From: Kordiimonadaceae bacterium
GTDB taxonomy: Bacteria > Pseudomonadota > Alphaproteobacteria > Sphingomonadales > Kordiimonadaceae
Length of the DNA stretch: 31,568 nucleotides
NCBI GenBank assembly: GCA_014238195.1
Contig: JABABO010000052.1
Coordinates: 1-31,568, forward strand
Direction of reading: 5' to 3'
The notes under the pieces are model-generated. The model was not told the origin of the DNA. It saw only the letters and a list, made by a program, of their open reading frames with translations, and did no database searches. The stretch's first letter is position 1; every line of letters begins with the position of its first letter. The position numbers and the translations under genes are program-made. Of the stretch, positions 24,124 to 31,568 are shown piece after piece.

Positions 24124-24606
24124 ATGACAATGGTTATGATGCCGACTGGTAAACTTGGAAAAACTTATACTATTAAAGATCTTTCGCAGAAGTTTTCAGT
24201 GACAGCAAGAACACTGCGGCACTATGAAGATCAAGGGTTGCTAAGTCCGACTCGCATTGGTCAAAGCCGTGTTTATAGCCAAAGTGATATGGAAAAGGTT
24301 GCTTGGATACTGCGGGGAAAGCGCGTTGGTTTTTCTCTGAGTGAAATTGCTGAAATGCTTCAACTTTATACGCTCAGTCATGACATGAAGCAACATGCTG
24401 CTCTCACTGCTGCAAAATGTTATGAGCGCATCATTGATCTTGAAGCGCAGCGCGATGATATAAACGCAACGATCGATGAGCTCCATGAATTTTGCAGTTT
24501 ACTTGATCATCTCACGACTGACGAAAAAACGGGTCAAGCAATTGATTCGCGCACAGGGAACCCTCCTGAGATCAAACAAAAGCTTTTTGCCACATTCAAC
24601 ACCTAA
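24124..24606 (+). CDS. MerR-family transcriptional regulator, LiuR-like
   Basis: The 160-residue protein has an N-terminal winged helix (YTIKDLSQKFSVTARTLRHY, EDQGLLSPTRIGQSRVYS, then RGKRVGFSLSEIAEMLQLY). A dimerisation coiled coil (about residues 95-130) follows. I see no cysteine pattern for metal sensing. The RGKRVGFSL segment is close to my memory of LiuR-type regulators. The ATG at 24124 is preceded by AAGGA; a nearby ATG at 24108 is out of frame. It is the first gene of a series with ACAD, thiolase and FadB-type genes, 32 bp before the ACAD gene. Regulation by an acyl-CoA is likely by analogy. Confidence 0.92.
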   Translation: MTMVMMPTGKLGKTYTIKDLSQKFSVTARTLRHYEDQGLLSPTRIGQSRVYSQSDMEKVAWILRGKRVGFSLSEIAEMLQLYTLSHDMKQHAALTAAKCYERIIDLEAQRDDINATIDELHEFCSLLDHLTTDEKTGQAIDSRTGNPPEIKQKLFATFNT

Positions 24607-24638
24607 ATAAAATTAGTATAAAGTAATAAGGAAGAACA

Positions 24639-26432
24639 ATGCCTACGTACCGCGCCCCAATAAAAGATATGAATTTCATTTTACATGATGTGCTGAATAT
24701 TCAGCAATATAACACCCTGCCAGGCTATAATGAAGCTAGCCCAGACATCGTCGCAGCTATATTAGAAGAGGCTGGCAAGTTTGTTGAAAACGAATTACAG
24801 CCTTTAAACCATAGCGGTGATCAAGAAGGCTGTACGCGCCACGAAGACGGAAGCGTTACGACACCAAAAGGCTTTAAGGAGGCGTATGCAAAATTTATTG
24901 AAGGGGGCTGGACTGGCTTATCTTCACCTGTAGAATATGGTGGGCAAGGTATGCCACATGTGCTTGGCATGTGTTTGGAAGAACTATTACTTGGCGCTAA
25001 TCATGCTTTTGCAATGTACCCTGGTTTGTCGATGGGGGCCATGTCAGCAATTCGTCTTGAGGGGACTGACACGCAGAAAGATAAATACCTCCCACCGATG
25101 ATCGAAGGCCGTTGGACGGGGACAATGAACCTGACCGAGGCGCACTGCGGCACTGACCTTGGATTGATGAAAACCAAAGCCACCCCACAGGCCGATGGGT
25201 CTTATTCAGTTAAGGGCCAGAAAATATTTATCTCGGCTGGGGAACACGACCTCACAGAAAATATTGTTCATCTTGTTTTGGCTAAAACACCTGATGGCCC
25301 AGACAATATCAAGGGTGTATCCTTGTTTATCGTGCCCAAATTTAATGTGAATGAAGATGGCAGCTTGGGCAAACGTAACGGTGTAACTTGTGGCTCAATC
25401 GAAGAAAAAATGGGCATTCACGGTAACAGCACCTGTGTGTTAAACTATGATGGGGCTCAGGGCTATTTGCTTGGGGAAATCAACAAAGGCATGCGTGCAA
25501 TGTTCATCATGATGAACGCGGCTCGTATTGGTGTTGGTATCCAAGGTCTCGCCCATTCAGAAGTGAGCTATCAAAACGCCGTTGATTACGCCAAAGACCG
25601 CTTGCAAATGCGCTCGCTTACTGGGCCTAAAAACCCCGATGGTCCCGCTGATCCTATTATTGTGCATCCAGATGTTCGTCGGATGTTGCTGAATTCCCGC
25701 TCCTTCAACGAAGCGGCTCGCACATTGATGCTGGAGTGTGCGCTTGATGTTGACATGTTGCACATAGCTGAAACTTTAGAAGAGCGCCAAGCAGCAGATG
25801 ACCGTGTATCCCTTCTGACACCTGTTTTAAAAGGTGTGTTCACAGATCGCGGTTATGAAAACGCAACAAACGCTCAGCAAGTTTATGGCGGTCATGGGTA
25901 TATTCAAGAATGGGGCATGGATCAATTTGTCCGTGATGTACGGATTGCCCAAATCTATGAAGGCACGAACGGTGTGCAGGCGCTTGATTTGGTTGGTCGC
26001 AAACTGGGGGCCAATGGCGGCCGGGCGATGCAGGCTTATATGACCGAAATAGCGACATACTTAAAAGCCAACGCTGATAATGATGTGCTTGCTGATTATC
26101 TGCCAGCACTGAACACTGGTTTTAAAGATCTACAAGCCGCAACTATGTGGTTGATGCAAAACGGATTGAATAACCCAGATAATGCAGGCGCTGGTTCCGT
26201 CGCTTATATGCATTTGCTGGGTCATGTGGCGCTTGGTTATACATGGTGCAAGATTGCGTTGGCAGCACAGGAAAAACTTGATGCTGGTGACAGTGATATA
26301 GACTATTTGCAAAACAAAATTACCATCGGACGCTATTATATGCGTCGCCGTATGATCGAAACTGCGGCCTTGCGGGCGGAAGTTGAGGCAGGCGCAGAAG
26401 ATGTTATGGCACTTGATGCTGCTGGTTTCTAG
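24639..26432 (+). CDS. Acyl-CoA dehydrogenase with C-terminal extension (fatty acid type)
   Basis: This is a 597-residue ACAD of the long form with an extra C-terminal domain, common in proteobacterial beta-oxidation operons. It begins with the family's leader YRAPIKDMNFILHDVL. It has MNLTEAHCGTDLGLMKTKA for FAD/substrate binding, GQKIFISAGEHD, and the catalytic Glu441 in QIYEGTNGVQALDLVGRKL. The extension (about residues 465-597) is helical. The ribosome binding site AAGGAAG stands before the ATG. It follows merR by 32 bp and precedes the thiolase gene by 96 bp. It would do the first step of beta-oxidation, while the two following genes do the rest. Confidence 0.95.
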   Translation: MPTYRAPIKDMNFILHDVLNIQQYNTLPGYNEASPDIVAAILEEAGKFVENELQPLNHSGDQEGCTRHEDGSVTTPKGFKEAYAKFIEGGWTGLSSPVEYGGQGMPHVLGMCLEELLLGANHAFAMYPGLSMGAMSAIRLEGTDTQKDKYLPPMIEGRWTGTMNLTEAHCGTDLGLMKTKATPQADGSYSVKGQKIFISAGEHDLTENIVHLVLAKTPDGPDNIKGVSLFIVPKFNVNEDGSLGKRNGVTCGSIEEKMGIHGNSTCVLNYDGAQGYLLGEINKGMRAMFIMMNAARIGVGIQGLAHSEVSYQNAVDYAKDRLQMRSLTGPKNPDGPADPIIVHPDVRRMLLNSRSFNEAARTLMLECALDVDMLHIAETLEERQAADDRVSLLTPVLKGVFTDRGYENATNAQQVYGGHGYIQEWGMDQFVRDVRIAQIYEGTNGVQALDLVGRKLGANGGRAMQAYMTEIATYLKANADNDVLADYLPALNTGFKDLQAATMWLMQNGLNNPDNAGAGSVAYMHLLGHVALGYTWCKIALAAQEKLDAGDSDIDYLQNKITIGRYYMRRRMIETAALRAEVEAGAEDVMALDAAGF

Positions 26433-26528
26433 GAACAGGCATAGATCAATAAATACACGACCTTTTGGTACGCCGCGGGGTCACAAAATTACTATTCGTA
26501 ACAAATAGAATTAAGGGAAGAGATAAAC

Positions 26529-27734
26529 ATGACTGAAGCCTATATTTATGATGCAGTGCGGACCCCGCGCGGCAAAGGTCGCAAAGACGGAACACTTCAC
26601 CAAATCACTCCTATGCAACTGGCAACACAAGTTCTTCAAGGCATTCGTAACCGCAACGATCTGGATACAGCAAATATTGATGATGTGATTTTGGGCTGCG
26701 TGTCGCCAGTTGGCGAGCAAGGCTCTAATGTTGCCCGCGTTGCTGCGATCAATGCGGGTTATGCTGAAACGGTTGCTGGTTATCAAATTAACCGCTTTTG
26801 TGCCTCTGGCTTAGAGGCAGTAAATGTTGCTGCTGCCAAAGTCATCAGCGGTGAAGCCGATATGGCAATCGGCGGCGGGTTGGAAAGCATGAGCCGCGTG
26901 CCAATGGGCAGCGATGGCGGCGCTATGGCGATGGACCCAGATGTTGCTTTTAAATCATATTTTGTGCCACAAGGGATCAGCGCTGATATCATTGCTACAA
27001 AGTATGGCTTTAGCCGCGATGATGCAGATGCTTATGCTGTCGAAAGCCAAAAACGAGCGGCTCAGTCATGGCAAGAAAAACGTTTTGATAAATCAATCTT
27101 GCCCGTTAATGATGTCGCTGGCCGTCCTGTGTTAAGTCACGATGAATTTATGCGCCCAGAAACGACTATGCAATCCCTTGGCGCCTTAAAACCATCGTTT
27201 GTTCAACAAGGTCAATTCGGGTTTGATAATATCGCGATACAAAAATATCCTGAACTGGAAAAAATAAACCATATTCATCATGCTGGTAATAGCTCTGGTA
27301 TCGTTGACGGTGCTGCGGGTGTTCTAGTCGGCTCAAAAGAAATTGGCGAAAAACTTGGGCTAACACCACGGGCGAAAATTCGCGCAATGGCCAGTGTCGG
27401 GTCAGAGCCAACAATCATGCTGACAGGGCCAGAGTTCGCCGCACAAAAAGTGCTGAAACGCGCTGGCATGAGCAAATCTGACATCGAGCTTTGGGAACTC
27501 AATGAAGCCTTCGCATCTGTCGTGCTACGTTTCATGCAAGCTTTGGATATTGACCACAGCGACATCAATGTCAACGGCGGTGCCATCGCGATGGGCCACC
27601 CGCTTGGTGCAACAGGTGCGATGATCCTTGGGACTGTGCTAGACGAACTTGAGCGCAGCGGCAAAGAAACGGCCCTAGCAACCCTTTGTATCGGTGCTGG
27701 TATGGGCACTGCAACAGTAATAGAGCGCGTATAA
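26529..27734 (+). CDS. Acetyl-CoA C-acyltransferase (thiolase, FadA type)
   Basis: This thiolase performs the last step of beta-oxidation by splitting off acetyl-CoA. The 401-residue protein has the acylated Cys91 in NRFCASGLEAVN, the His357 in NGGAIAMGHPLGATGA and the second Cys387 in LCIGAGMGTATV. The length is typical. AAGGGAAGAGA precedes the ATG. The FadB-type gene follows after 12 bp, as in fadAB-like pairs, so the two probably form a complex. The 96-bp gap upstream might hold a second promoter, but no convincing pair of boxes is present. Specificity (long-chain versus acetoacetyl-CoA) is taken from the neighbours. Confidence 0.95.
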   Translation: MTEAYIYDAVRTPRGKGRKDGTLHQITPMQLATQVLQGIRNRNDLDTANIDDVILGCVSPVGEQGSNVARVAAINAGYAETVAGYQINRFCASGLEAVNVAAAKVISGEADMAIGGGLESMSRVPMGSDGGAMAMDPDVAFKSYFVPQGISADIIATKYGFSRDDADAYAVESQKRAAQSWQEKRFDKSILPVNDVAGRPVLSHDEFMRPETTMQSLGALKPSFVQQGQFGFDNIAIQKYPELEKINHIHHAGNSSGIVDGAAGVLVGSKEIGEKLGLTPRAKIRAMASVGSEPTIMLTGPEFAAQKVLKRAGMSKSDIELWELNEAFASVVLRFMQALDIDHSDINVNGGAIAMGHPLGATGAMILGTVLDELERSGKETALATLCIGAGMGTATVIERV

Positions 27735-27746
27735 GGAACCAAGATA

Positions 27747-29942
27747 ATGACTGAAACAATTAAATTTGAAGTCGATAGCGACGGCATAGCCCTTTTGACA
27801 ATCGACCTGCCTAATCAATCTATGAATGTTTATAATCAGGCCCTCATACGCGACACGGAAACTGTGATTGACCGTGTGCTCGGCGACGATGCTATTATCG
27901 GTGCGGTTTGGACAAGCGGTAAATCTATTGGTTTTCTGGCTGGTGCTGATCTGAACATGCTAGGCGGCGATGGGGCGACAACAGACGGCGAAGACCCAGC
28001 ATTTGTTATGAACCGTATTTTTCGCAAAATGGAAACGGGGGGTAAAGACCGTAAACTGCTTGCCAAAGAAGGCACCAAGCCCTTTGCAGCGGCTGTTAAT
28101 GGCTTAGCCCTTGGCGGCGGTTTGGAATTAGTCCTTGCTAGCCACTACCGTGTCTGTGCTGATAATCCAAAAATTCAACTAGGGTTACCAGAATGCCAAG
28201 TCGGTGTGCTGCCAGGCGCTGGTGGGACACAGCGTTTACCAAGGATTATTGGTCAACAAGCTGCCCTGCAAGCCATCACAACTGGCAGGCCATTTAAACC
28301 CGCAGAAGCCTTGGGGCTTGGCATTATCCAAGAAGTCGTGCCCTTAGGCGACGTTGTGGCGAAAGCTAAAGCATGGGTGAAAGCCACCCCAAGCGTCACT
28401 GCTTTGTGGGATAAAAAAGGTTTTAAATTCCCGGGTGGTGCTGGGGCTATGCATCCTGGGTCGGCAATGACCATGATGGGCGCAAGTGCTATGGCACAAA
28501 AGCAAACCCAACATAATTACCCTGCTATCCAAGCTGTGCTTTCTTGTATTTATGAAGGTGGTTGCCTTGATATGGATAATGCCATCCGCGTCGAAAGCGC
28601 CTATTTTAGCAAATTGCTGCAAGACCCTACCGCCCGTAATATGATCCGTAGCTTGTTTATTAACAAGCAAGCGGTTGAAAAGGGCGCTTTACGCCCCGAA
28701 GGCATTGAAAAGAAAAAGGTCAAGCGTCTTGGAATGCTTGGCGCGGGGCTTATGGGGGCTGGCATTGCCTATGTATCCGCCAAAGTTGGTATTGAGGTTG
28801 TCTTGTTTGATATTAGCAAAGAGGCCGCCGAAAAAGGTAAAGATTATAGCCGTAACTTGAACCAAAAAGCCGTCAGCCGTGGCAAATTGCCAGAAACTAA
28901 AAGCAACGCTATGCTCGATCTGATCACACCAACAGACAGCTACGCTGACCTAGCAGACTGTGATTTGATCATCGAAGCGGTGTTTGAAGACCCTGCGATT
29001 AAAAAATCAGTGACTGAGCAAACCGAAGCTGTGATTGGTAAAGATATTGTCTTCTCGTCAAACACATCAACCATGCCAATCTCGGGGTTAGCTGAAAACT
29101 TCACACGCCCACATCAGTTTATCGGGATTCATTTCTTCAGCCCTGTTGACAAAATGCCGCTTGTTGAAATTATCATGGGTGAAAAAACCGACGATGAAAC
29201 ATTGGCACTTGCCCTTGATTACGTCAGTCAAATCCGCAAGACTCCGATCGTTGTGAACGATAGTCGCGGTTTCTTTACCAGCCGTACTTTTGGTACCTAT
29301 GTACAAGAAGGCTATGCAATGGTCATGGAAGGGGTCAAGCCAGCCCTTGTTGAAAATGTCGGTAAAATGGCAGGTATGCCTGTTGGGCCACTTGCTGTTG
29401 GAGACGAAGTTGCGATTGATCTGTCGCACAAGGTTGCCAAAGCAACAAAGGCTGCCCTTGGGAATGCATATGTATCCTCACCAGCCGAAGGATTTGTTGA
29501 AAAGATGATGGAACTGGAACGTTACGGGCGCAAAAACGGTAAAGGGTCTTATCAGTATAACGAAGACGGCACGAAAGAAATTTGGAAAGGTCTTGGTGAC
29601 CACTTCGTTGTTGCTGACGTGCAACCAAGCGCCGATGAAGTCCGCAGCCGTTTGCTAACCCGTCAAGCTGTAGAAGCCGCCCGCTGCTTTGAAGAAGGTG
29701 TGTTACTGACCGCCTCGAGCGGTGACGTGGGTGCGATTTTTGGTATTGGTTTTCCACCCTACACAGGTGGCCCGTTCAGCTATATCGACACTGTGGGTGT
29801 GGCTGAATTTGTCATTGAGTCTGACCGCCTAGCTGATGCTTACGGCGAACGTTTTCGCCCACCGCAATTACTACGCGATATGGCTGAAAAAGGCGAAACA
29901 TTCTATACGGCTGGCAACCCCACAGGCCGTGTAGCTGCTTAA
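27747..29942 (+). CDS. Bifunctional enoyl-CoA hydratase / 3-hydroxyacyl-CoA dehydrogenase (FadB/FadJ type)
   Basis: The 731-residue protein carries both middle steps of beta-oxidation. The N-terminal crotonase domain (about 1-200) keeps both catalytic acids: Glu127 in GGGLELVLASH and Glu149 in GLPECQVGVLPG. The 3-hydroxyacyl-CoA dehydrogenase follows, with the NAD-binding motif LGMLGAGLMGAGIAYVSAK near residue 330. The catalytic His is in IGIHFFSPVDKMPLVEII. Two C-terminal helical domains complete it (TPIVVNDSRGFFTSR and later GFPPYTGGPFSYID). AAGGAAC lies before the ATG, 12 bp after the thiolase gene. A terminator hairpin follows the stop. Confidence 0.96.
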   Translation: MTETIKFEVDSDGIALLTIDLPNQSMNVYNQALIRDTETVIDRVLGDDAIIGAVWTSGKSIGFLAGADLNMLGGDGATTDGEDPAFVMNRIFRKMETGGKDRKLLAKEGTKPFAAAVNGLALGGGLELVLASHYRVCADNPKIQLGLPECQVGVLPGAGGTQRLPRIIGQQAALQAITTGRPFKPAEALGLGIIQEVVPLGDVVAKAKAWVKATPSVTALWDKKGFKFPGGAGAMHPGSAMTMMGASAMAQKQTQHNYPAIQAVLSCIYEGGCLDMDNAIRVESAYFSKLLQDPTARNMIRSLFINKQAVEKGALRPEGIEKKKVKRLGMLGAGLMGAGIAYVSAKVGIEVVLFDISKEAAEKGKDYSRNLNQKAVSRGKLPETKSNAMLDLITPTDSYADLADCDLIIEAVFEDPAIKKSVTEQTEAVIGKDIVFSSNTSTMPISGLAENFTRPHQFIGIHFFSPVDKMPLVEIIMGEKTDDETLALALDYVSQIRKTPIVVNDSRGFFTSRTFGTYVQEGYAMVMEGVKPALVENVGKMAGMPVGPLAVGDEVAIDLSHKVAKATKAALGNAYVSSPAEGFVEKMMELERYGRKNGKGSYQYNEDGTKEIWKGLGDHFVVADVQPSADEVRSRLLTRQAVEAARCFEEGVLLTASSGDVGAIFGIGFPPYTGGPFSYIDTVGVAEFVIESDRLADAYGERFRPPQLLRDMAEKGETFYTAGNPTGRVAA

Positions 29943-29965
29943 GCTTGTGCGAATCTAAGAACTGA

Positions 29966-29998
29966 AAGGTCCTGTATGATTTGCAGGGCTTTTTGTTT
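29966..29998 (+). terminator. Intrinsic terminator after the fad-type operon
   Basis: AAGGTCCTG (29966-29974) pairs with CAGGGCTTT (29984-29992), nine pairs including two G-U, around a 9-nt loop. A run of T follows (TTTTTGTTTG). It stands 24 bp after the FadB-type stop codon, a good position for ending the merR-to-fadB transcript. Confidence 0.7.
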
Positions 29999-30004
29999 GT
30001 TGCT

Positions 30005-30033
30005 TTTGCATTTCCGATTACTATTGCTATACT
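30005..30033 (+). promoter_or_regulatory. Candidate promoter of the B3/B4-domain gene
   Basis: TTTGCA (30005-30010), or TTGCAT one base later, stands 16-17 bp before a strong -10 TATACT (30028-30033). Transcription would start near 30040, giving a leader of about 20 nt that still includes AAAGGGAAA as ribosome binding site before the GTG. It lies just after the terminator of the preceding operon. Confidence 0.55.
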
Positions 30034-30058
30034 TATAGAGATTTGGAAAGGGAAATAG

Positions 30059-30715
30059 GTGGACATCACCATCAACAGCGCGTTTCAGGCCACTGGGGCG
30101 ACTGTCCATATAGGCATTGTTGAATATAGCGTTGTTGTCGCCCCTTCGCCCCCCGCTTTGTTAAACGCTGTAGAAGAAGGTACGAATATCAGGCGTGAAG
30201 ACCTGATCGGTGAAGCGGCATCAAGTGATCCTGTTATTGCCTGTATTCGTGCGGGTTTTAAGGCCTGTGGCAAGGACCCGAACCGTTATCGTCCCTCCAG
30301 CGAAGCTTTAATCCGCCGTATTCTTAGCGGTAAAGGGCTGTACTGTGTCAATAACGTTGTGGATTGCGGTAATTTAACCAGCATCATGACGGGCATTCCT
30401 ATTGGATGTTATGATGGTGATAAAATTAAGGGTACCTTAGAATTGAGGTTAGGCGCTGAAGGGGATACCTACAATGGGATTAGCAGGGGGAATATAAATT
30501 TAGCCAATCTGCCCATACTGTCCGATGATAGCGGTCCATTCGGTAGCCCTTTTTCGGATAGCGAGCGCACGGCTGTAACCGAAAAAACCACACGGCTTCT
30601 GTTTGCAGCCTATGGCATTGGTGCAGATGTTGCGCACATTGAAGCTGCCGCTGAAATGGCTGATACGCTGATCAGTACTTTTTGCTGTGTTGAAAATGAC
30701 GCCCCAACCCACTAA
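30059..30715 (+). CDS. B3/B4 tRNA-binding domain protein
   Basis: The 218-residue protein is a stand-alone version of the B3/B4 domain of phenylalanyl-tRNA synthetase beta chain. Supporting segments are ALIRRILSGKGLYCVNNVVD (typical of the family: acid- or base-rich helix, then the VNNVVD turn) and DSGPFGSPFSDSERTAVT. In the synthetase this domain helps bind or edit aminoacyl-tRNA. Free-standing members could act as trans-editing factors, but that is not shown here. The GTG start at 30059 has a good AAAGGGAAA site upstream. No ATG in the N-terminal region would fit as well. trpF follows 35 bp later, which may be incidental or a shared transcript. Confidence 0.85.
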   Translation: MDITINSAFQATGATVHIGIVEYSVVVAPSPPALLNAVEEGTNIRREDLIGEAASSDPVIACIRAGFKACGKDPNRYRPSSEALIRRILSGKGLYCVNNVVDCGNLTSIMTGIPIGCYDGDKIKGTLELRLGAEGDTYNGISRGNINLANLPILSDDSGPFGSPFSDSERTAVTEKTTRLLFAAYGIGADVAHIEAAAEMADTLISTFCCVENDAPTH

Positions 30716-30750
30716 GTAGATAGGGTACTTGCTTAAGCGAAAGAACTATC

Positions 30751-31440
30751 ATGCTTGAAAGCCAACGACCCATTAAAACACCTGTGAAAATCTGTGGTAT
30801 TACTGAGGTAAAACACGCAGACACTGCTGCAAATGCTGGTGCTGATTATCTAGGGTTTGTGTTTTTTGAAAAATCCCCAAGGCACTTAACATTGGATGCT
30901 GCTTGCACTTTAAAGGCTCAATTACCACCTCAGTTACACTCTGGCCCCAAACGCTTCGGCGTATTTGTCAACCCCAGTATGACCTACTTGCAATCCGCTA
31001 TACAGGCGCTTGCCCTAGACGGCGTGCAACTACACGGGCAAGAAGGACCTGAATTTTGCGCCGATGTGAAAAATAAATTGGGCGTTGATGTCTGGAAAGC
31101 CTTTGGGGTAATGACAGAAGAAGACCTGAAACTTGCAGCGCCTTTTTATGGCACTGTCGATGGCTTTTTCTTTGATGCGAAAGCCCCAAAGAACGCAGTT
31201 CAGCCAGGCGGTAATGCACGGGCTTTCCCATGGGCAATTTTGCAAAATTTTAAAGGCCCGCATCCTTGGTTGTTAGCAGGCGGCCTTAATGCTGATAACG
31301 TAGTCGAGGCCTTACGAGCAAGCGGCGCGCGTAAAGGCGGCATGGGGGTTGATGTATCAAGTGGTGTGGAAAGCATTCCTGGGAAAAAATCATCGAAAAA
31401 AATTGAGGCCTTTTTATCTGCCGCAAAAGCAGCTACATAG
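30751..31440 (+). CDS. trpF: Phosphoribosylanthranilate isomerase
   Basis: TrpF converts phosphoribosylanthranilate to the carboxyphenylamino-deoxyribulose phosphate in tryptophan synthesis. The 229-residue TIM barrel has the catalytic Cys15 in VKICGITEV and Asp142 in FFFDAKAP. It also has the conserved GVQLHGQE, the glycine-rich LLAGGLNADNV and the phosphate loop GVDVSSGVES. The length is slightly above the usual 200-215. trpB starts about 38 bp after it, the normal trpFBA order. No strong ribosome binding site is visible. Confidence 0.97.
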   Translation: MLESQRPIKTPVKICGITEVKHADTAANAGADYLGFVFFEKSPRHLTLDAACTLKAQLPPQLHSGPKRFGVFVNPSMTYLQSAIQALALDGVQLHGQEGPEFCADVKNKLGVDVWKAFGVMTEEDLKLAAPFYGTVDGFFFDAKAPKNAVQPGGNARAFPWAILQNFKGPHPWLLAGGLNADNVVEALRASGARKGGMGVDVSSGVESIPGKKSSKKIEAFLSAAKAAT

Positions 31441-31478
31441 GCCTGCAAGATATAATAAACCCCAATGTGGACCATGAT

Positions 31479-31568
31479 ATGCGCATGAATAGTTATACAT
31501 CTGGACCTGATGAAAATGGCCATTTTGGTCTATATGGCGGTCGCTATGTTTCTGAAACATTGATGCCA
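31479..31568 (+). CDS. trpB: Tryptophan synthase beta chain (partial, first ~30 residues)
   Basis: The window ends inside this gene. The reading from ATG 31479 is MRMNSYTSGPDENGHFGLYG and continues GRYVSETLMP, which matches the conserved TrpB opening (GxFGxYGGRYVxETLM). In-frame alternatives are GTG 31467 and ATG 31485, and no clear ribosome binding site decides between them. TrpB makes tryptophan from indole and serine. It follows trpF as in the common trpFBA operon. Confidence 0.93.
   Translation, partial: MRMNSYTSGPDENGHFGLYGGRYVSETLMP

Noticed and set aside
27278..27787. Minus-strand open frame of 169 codons opposite the thiolase gene
   Set aside because: It covers the thiolase active-site region on the other strand and has no family signature.
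31510..31530. Palindrome AAAATGGCCATTTT in the trpB start, similar to the carA leader dyad
   Set aside because: It lies in the coding sequence for the conserved residues ENGHFG, so codons explain it; the match to the carA dyad is only partial.

Overview
The window reads as chromosomal DNA of an alphaproteobacterium of moderate GC. The main sign is the block carB-carA divergent from yqeY-dnaG-rpoD, an arrangement I associate with Alphaproteobacteria. The RpoD has a long non-conserved insert, and the LiuR-like MerR regulator fits the same group. I see no insertion sequence, prophage, integrase, CRISPR array or rRNA. Species cannot be named from the sequence alone.

Layout. (1) 1-3009, minus strand: pyrimidine/arginine precursor genes carB (cut by the left edge) and carA. 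(2) 3010-3437: a 0.4 kb divergent intergenic region with two perfect inverted repeats. (3) 3438-9070, plus strand: yqeY, dnaG, rpoD, and a secreted tandem-retropepsin protein whose start codon overlaps the rpoD stop codon. (4) 9079-11532: a small orphan protein, an exported M18 aminopeptidase, a 71-residue membrane/coiled-coil protein, and a tRNA with anticodon CAT. (5) 11543-23894, minus strand: a lipid or isoprenoid catabolic block. In transcription order it holds an Mpo1-like membrane protein, an acyl-CoA synthetase, an AraC-family regulator, an acyl-CoA dehydrogenase (ACAD), a glutathione transferase, a second ACAD (AtuD-like), carboxylase beta subunit (AtuC/LiuB-like), a crotonase (AtuE/LiuC-like), a biotin-containing carboxylase alpha subunit (AtuF/LiuD-like) and AtuA. 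From the first ACAD to AtuA the gaps are -1 to 32 bp, so this is almost certainly one operon. (6) 24124-29942, plus strand: a LiuR-like MerR regulator with an operator-like repeat in its promoter, then an ACAD, a thiolase (FadA type) and a bifunctional FadB-type protein, closed by a hairpin terminator. (7) 30059-31568: a B3/B4-domain protein, trpF and the first 30 codons of trpB.

How the genes work together. The acyl-CoA synthetase would activate an acid. One or both ACADs would introduce a double bond, the biotin carboxylase pair would carboxylate a beta-methyl-branched enoyl-CoA, and the crotonase would hydrate the product. This is the logic of leucine (Liu) and acyclic terpene (Atu) catabolism. 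AtuA and an AtuD-like dehydrogenase favour the terpene branch. The two short-chain dehydrogenases of the Pseudomonas atu cluster are absent, while a GST and an AraC regulator are present, so the real substrate is open. The neighbouring fad-type operon could take the chain through ordinary beta-oxidation. This block is the best candidate for an under-described system. Other points worth a look are the rpoD-coupled double retropepsin, the exported M18 peptidase, the 12-bp minisatellite inside rpoD, and several operator-like repeats.
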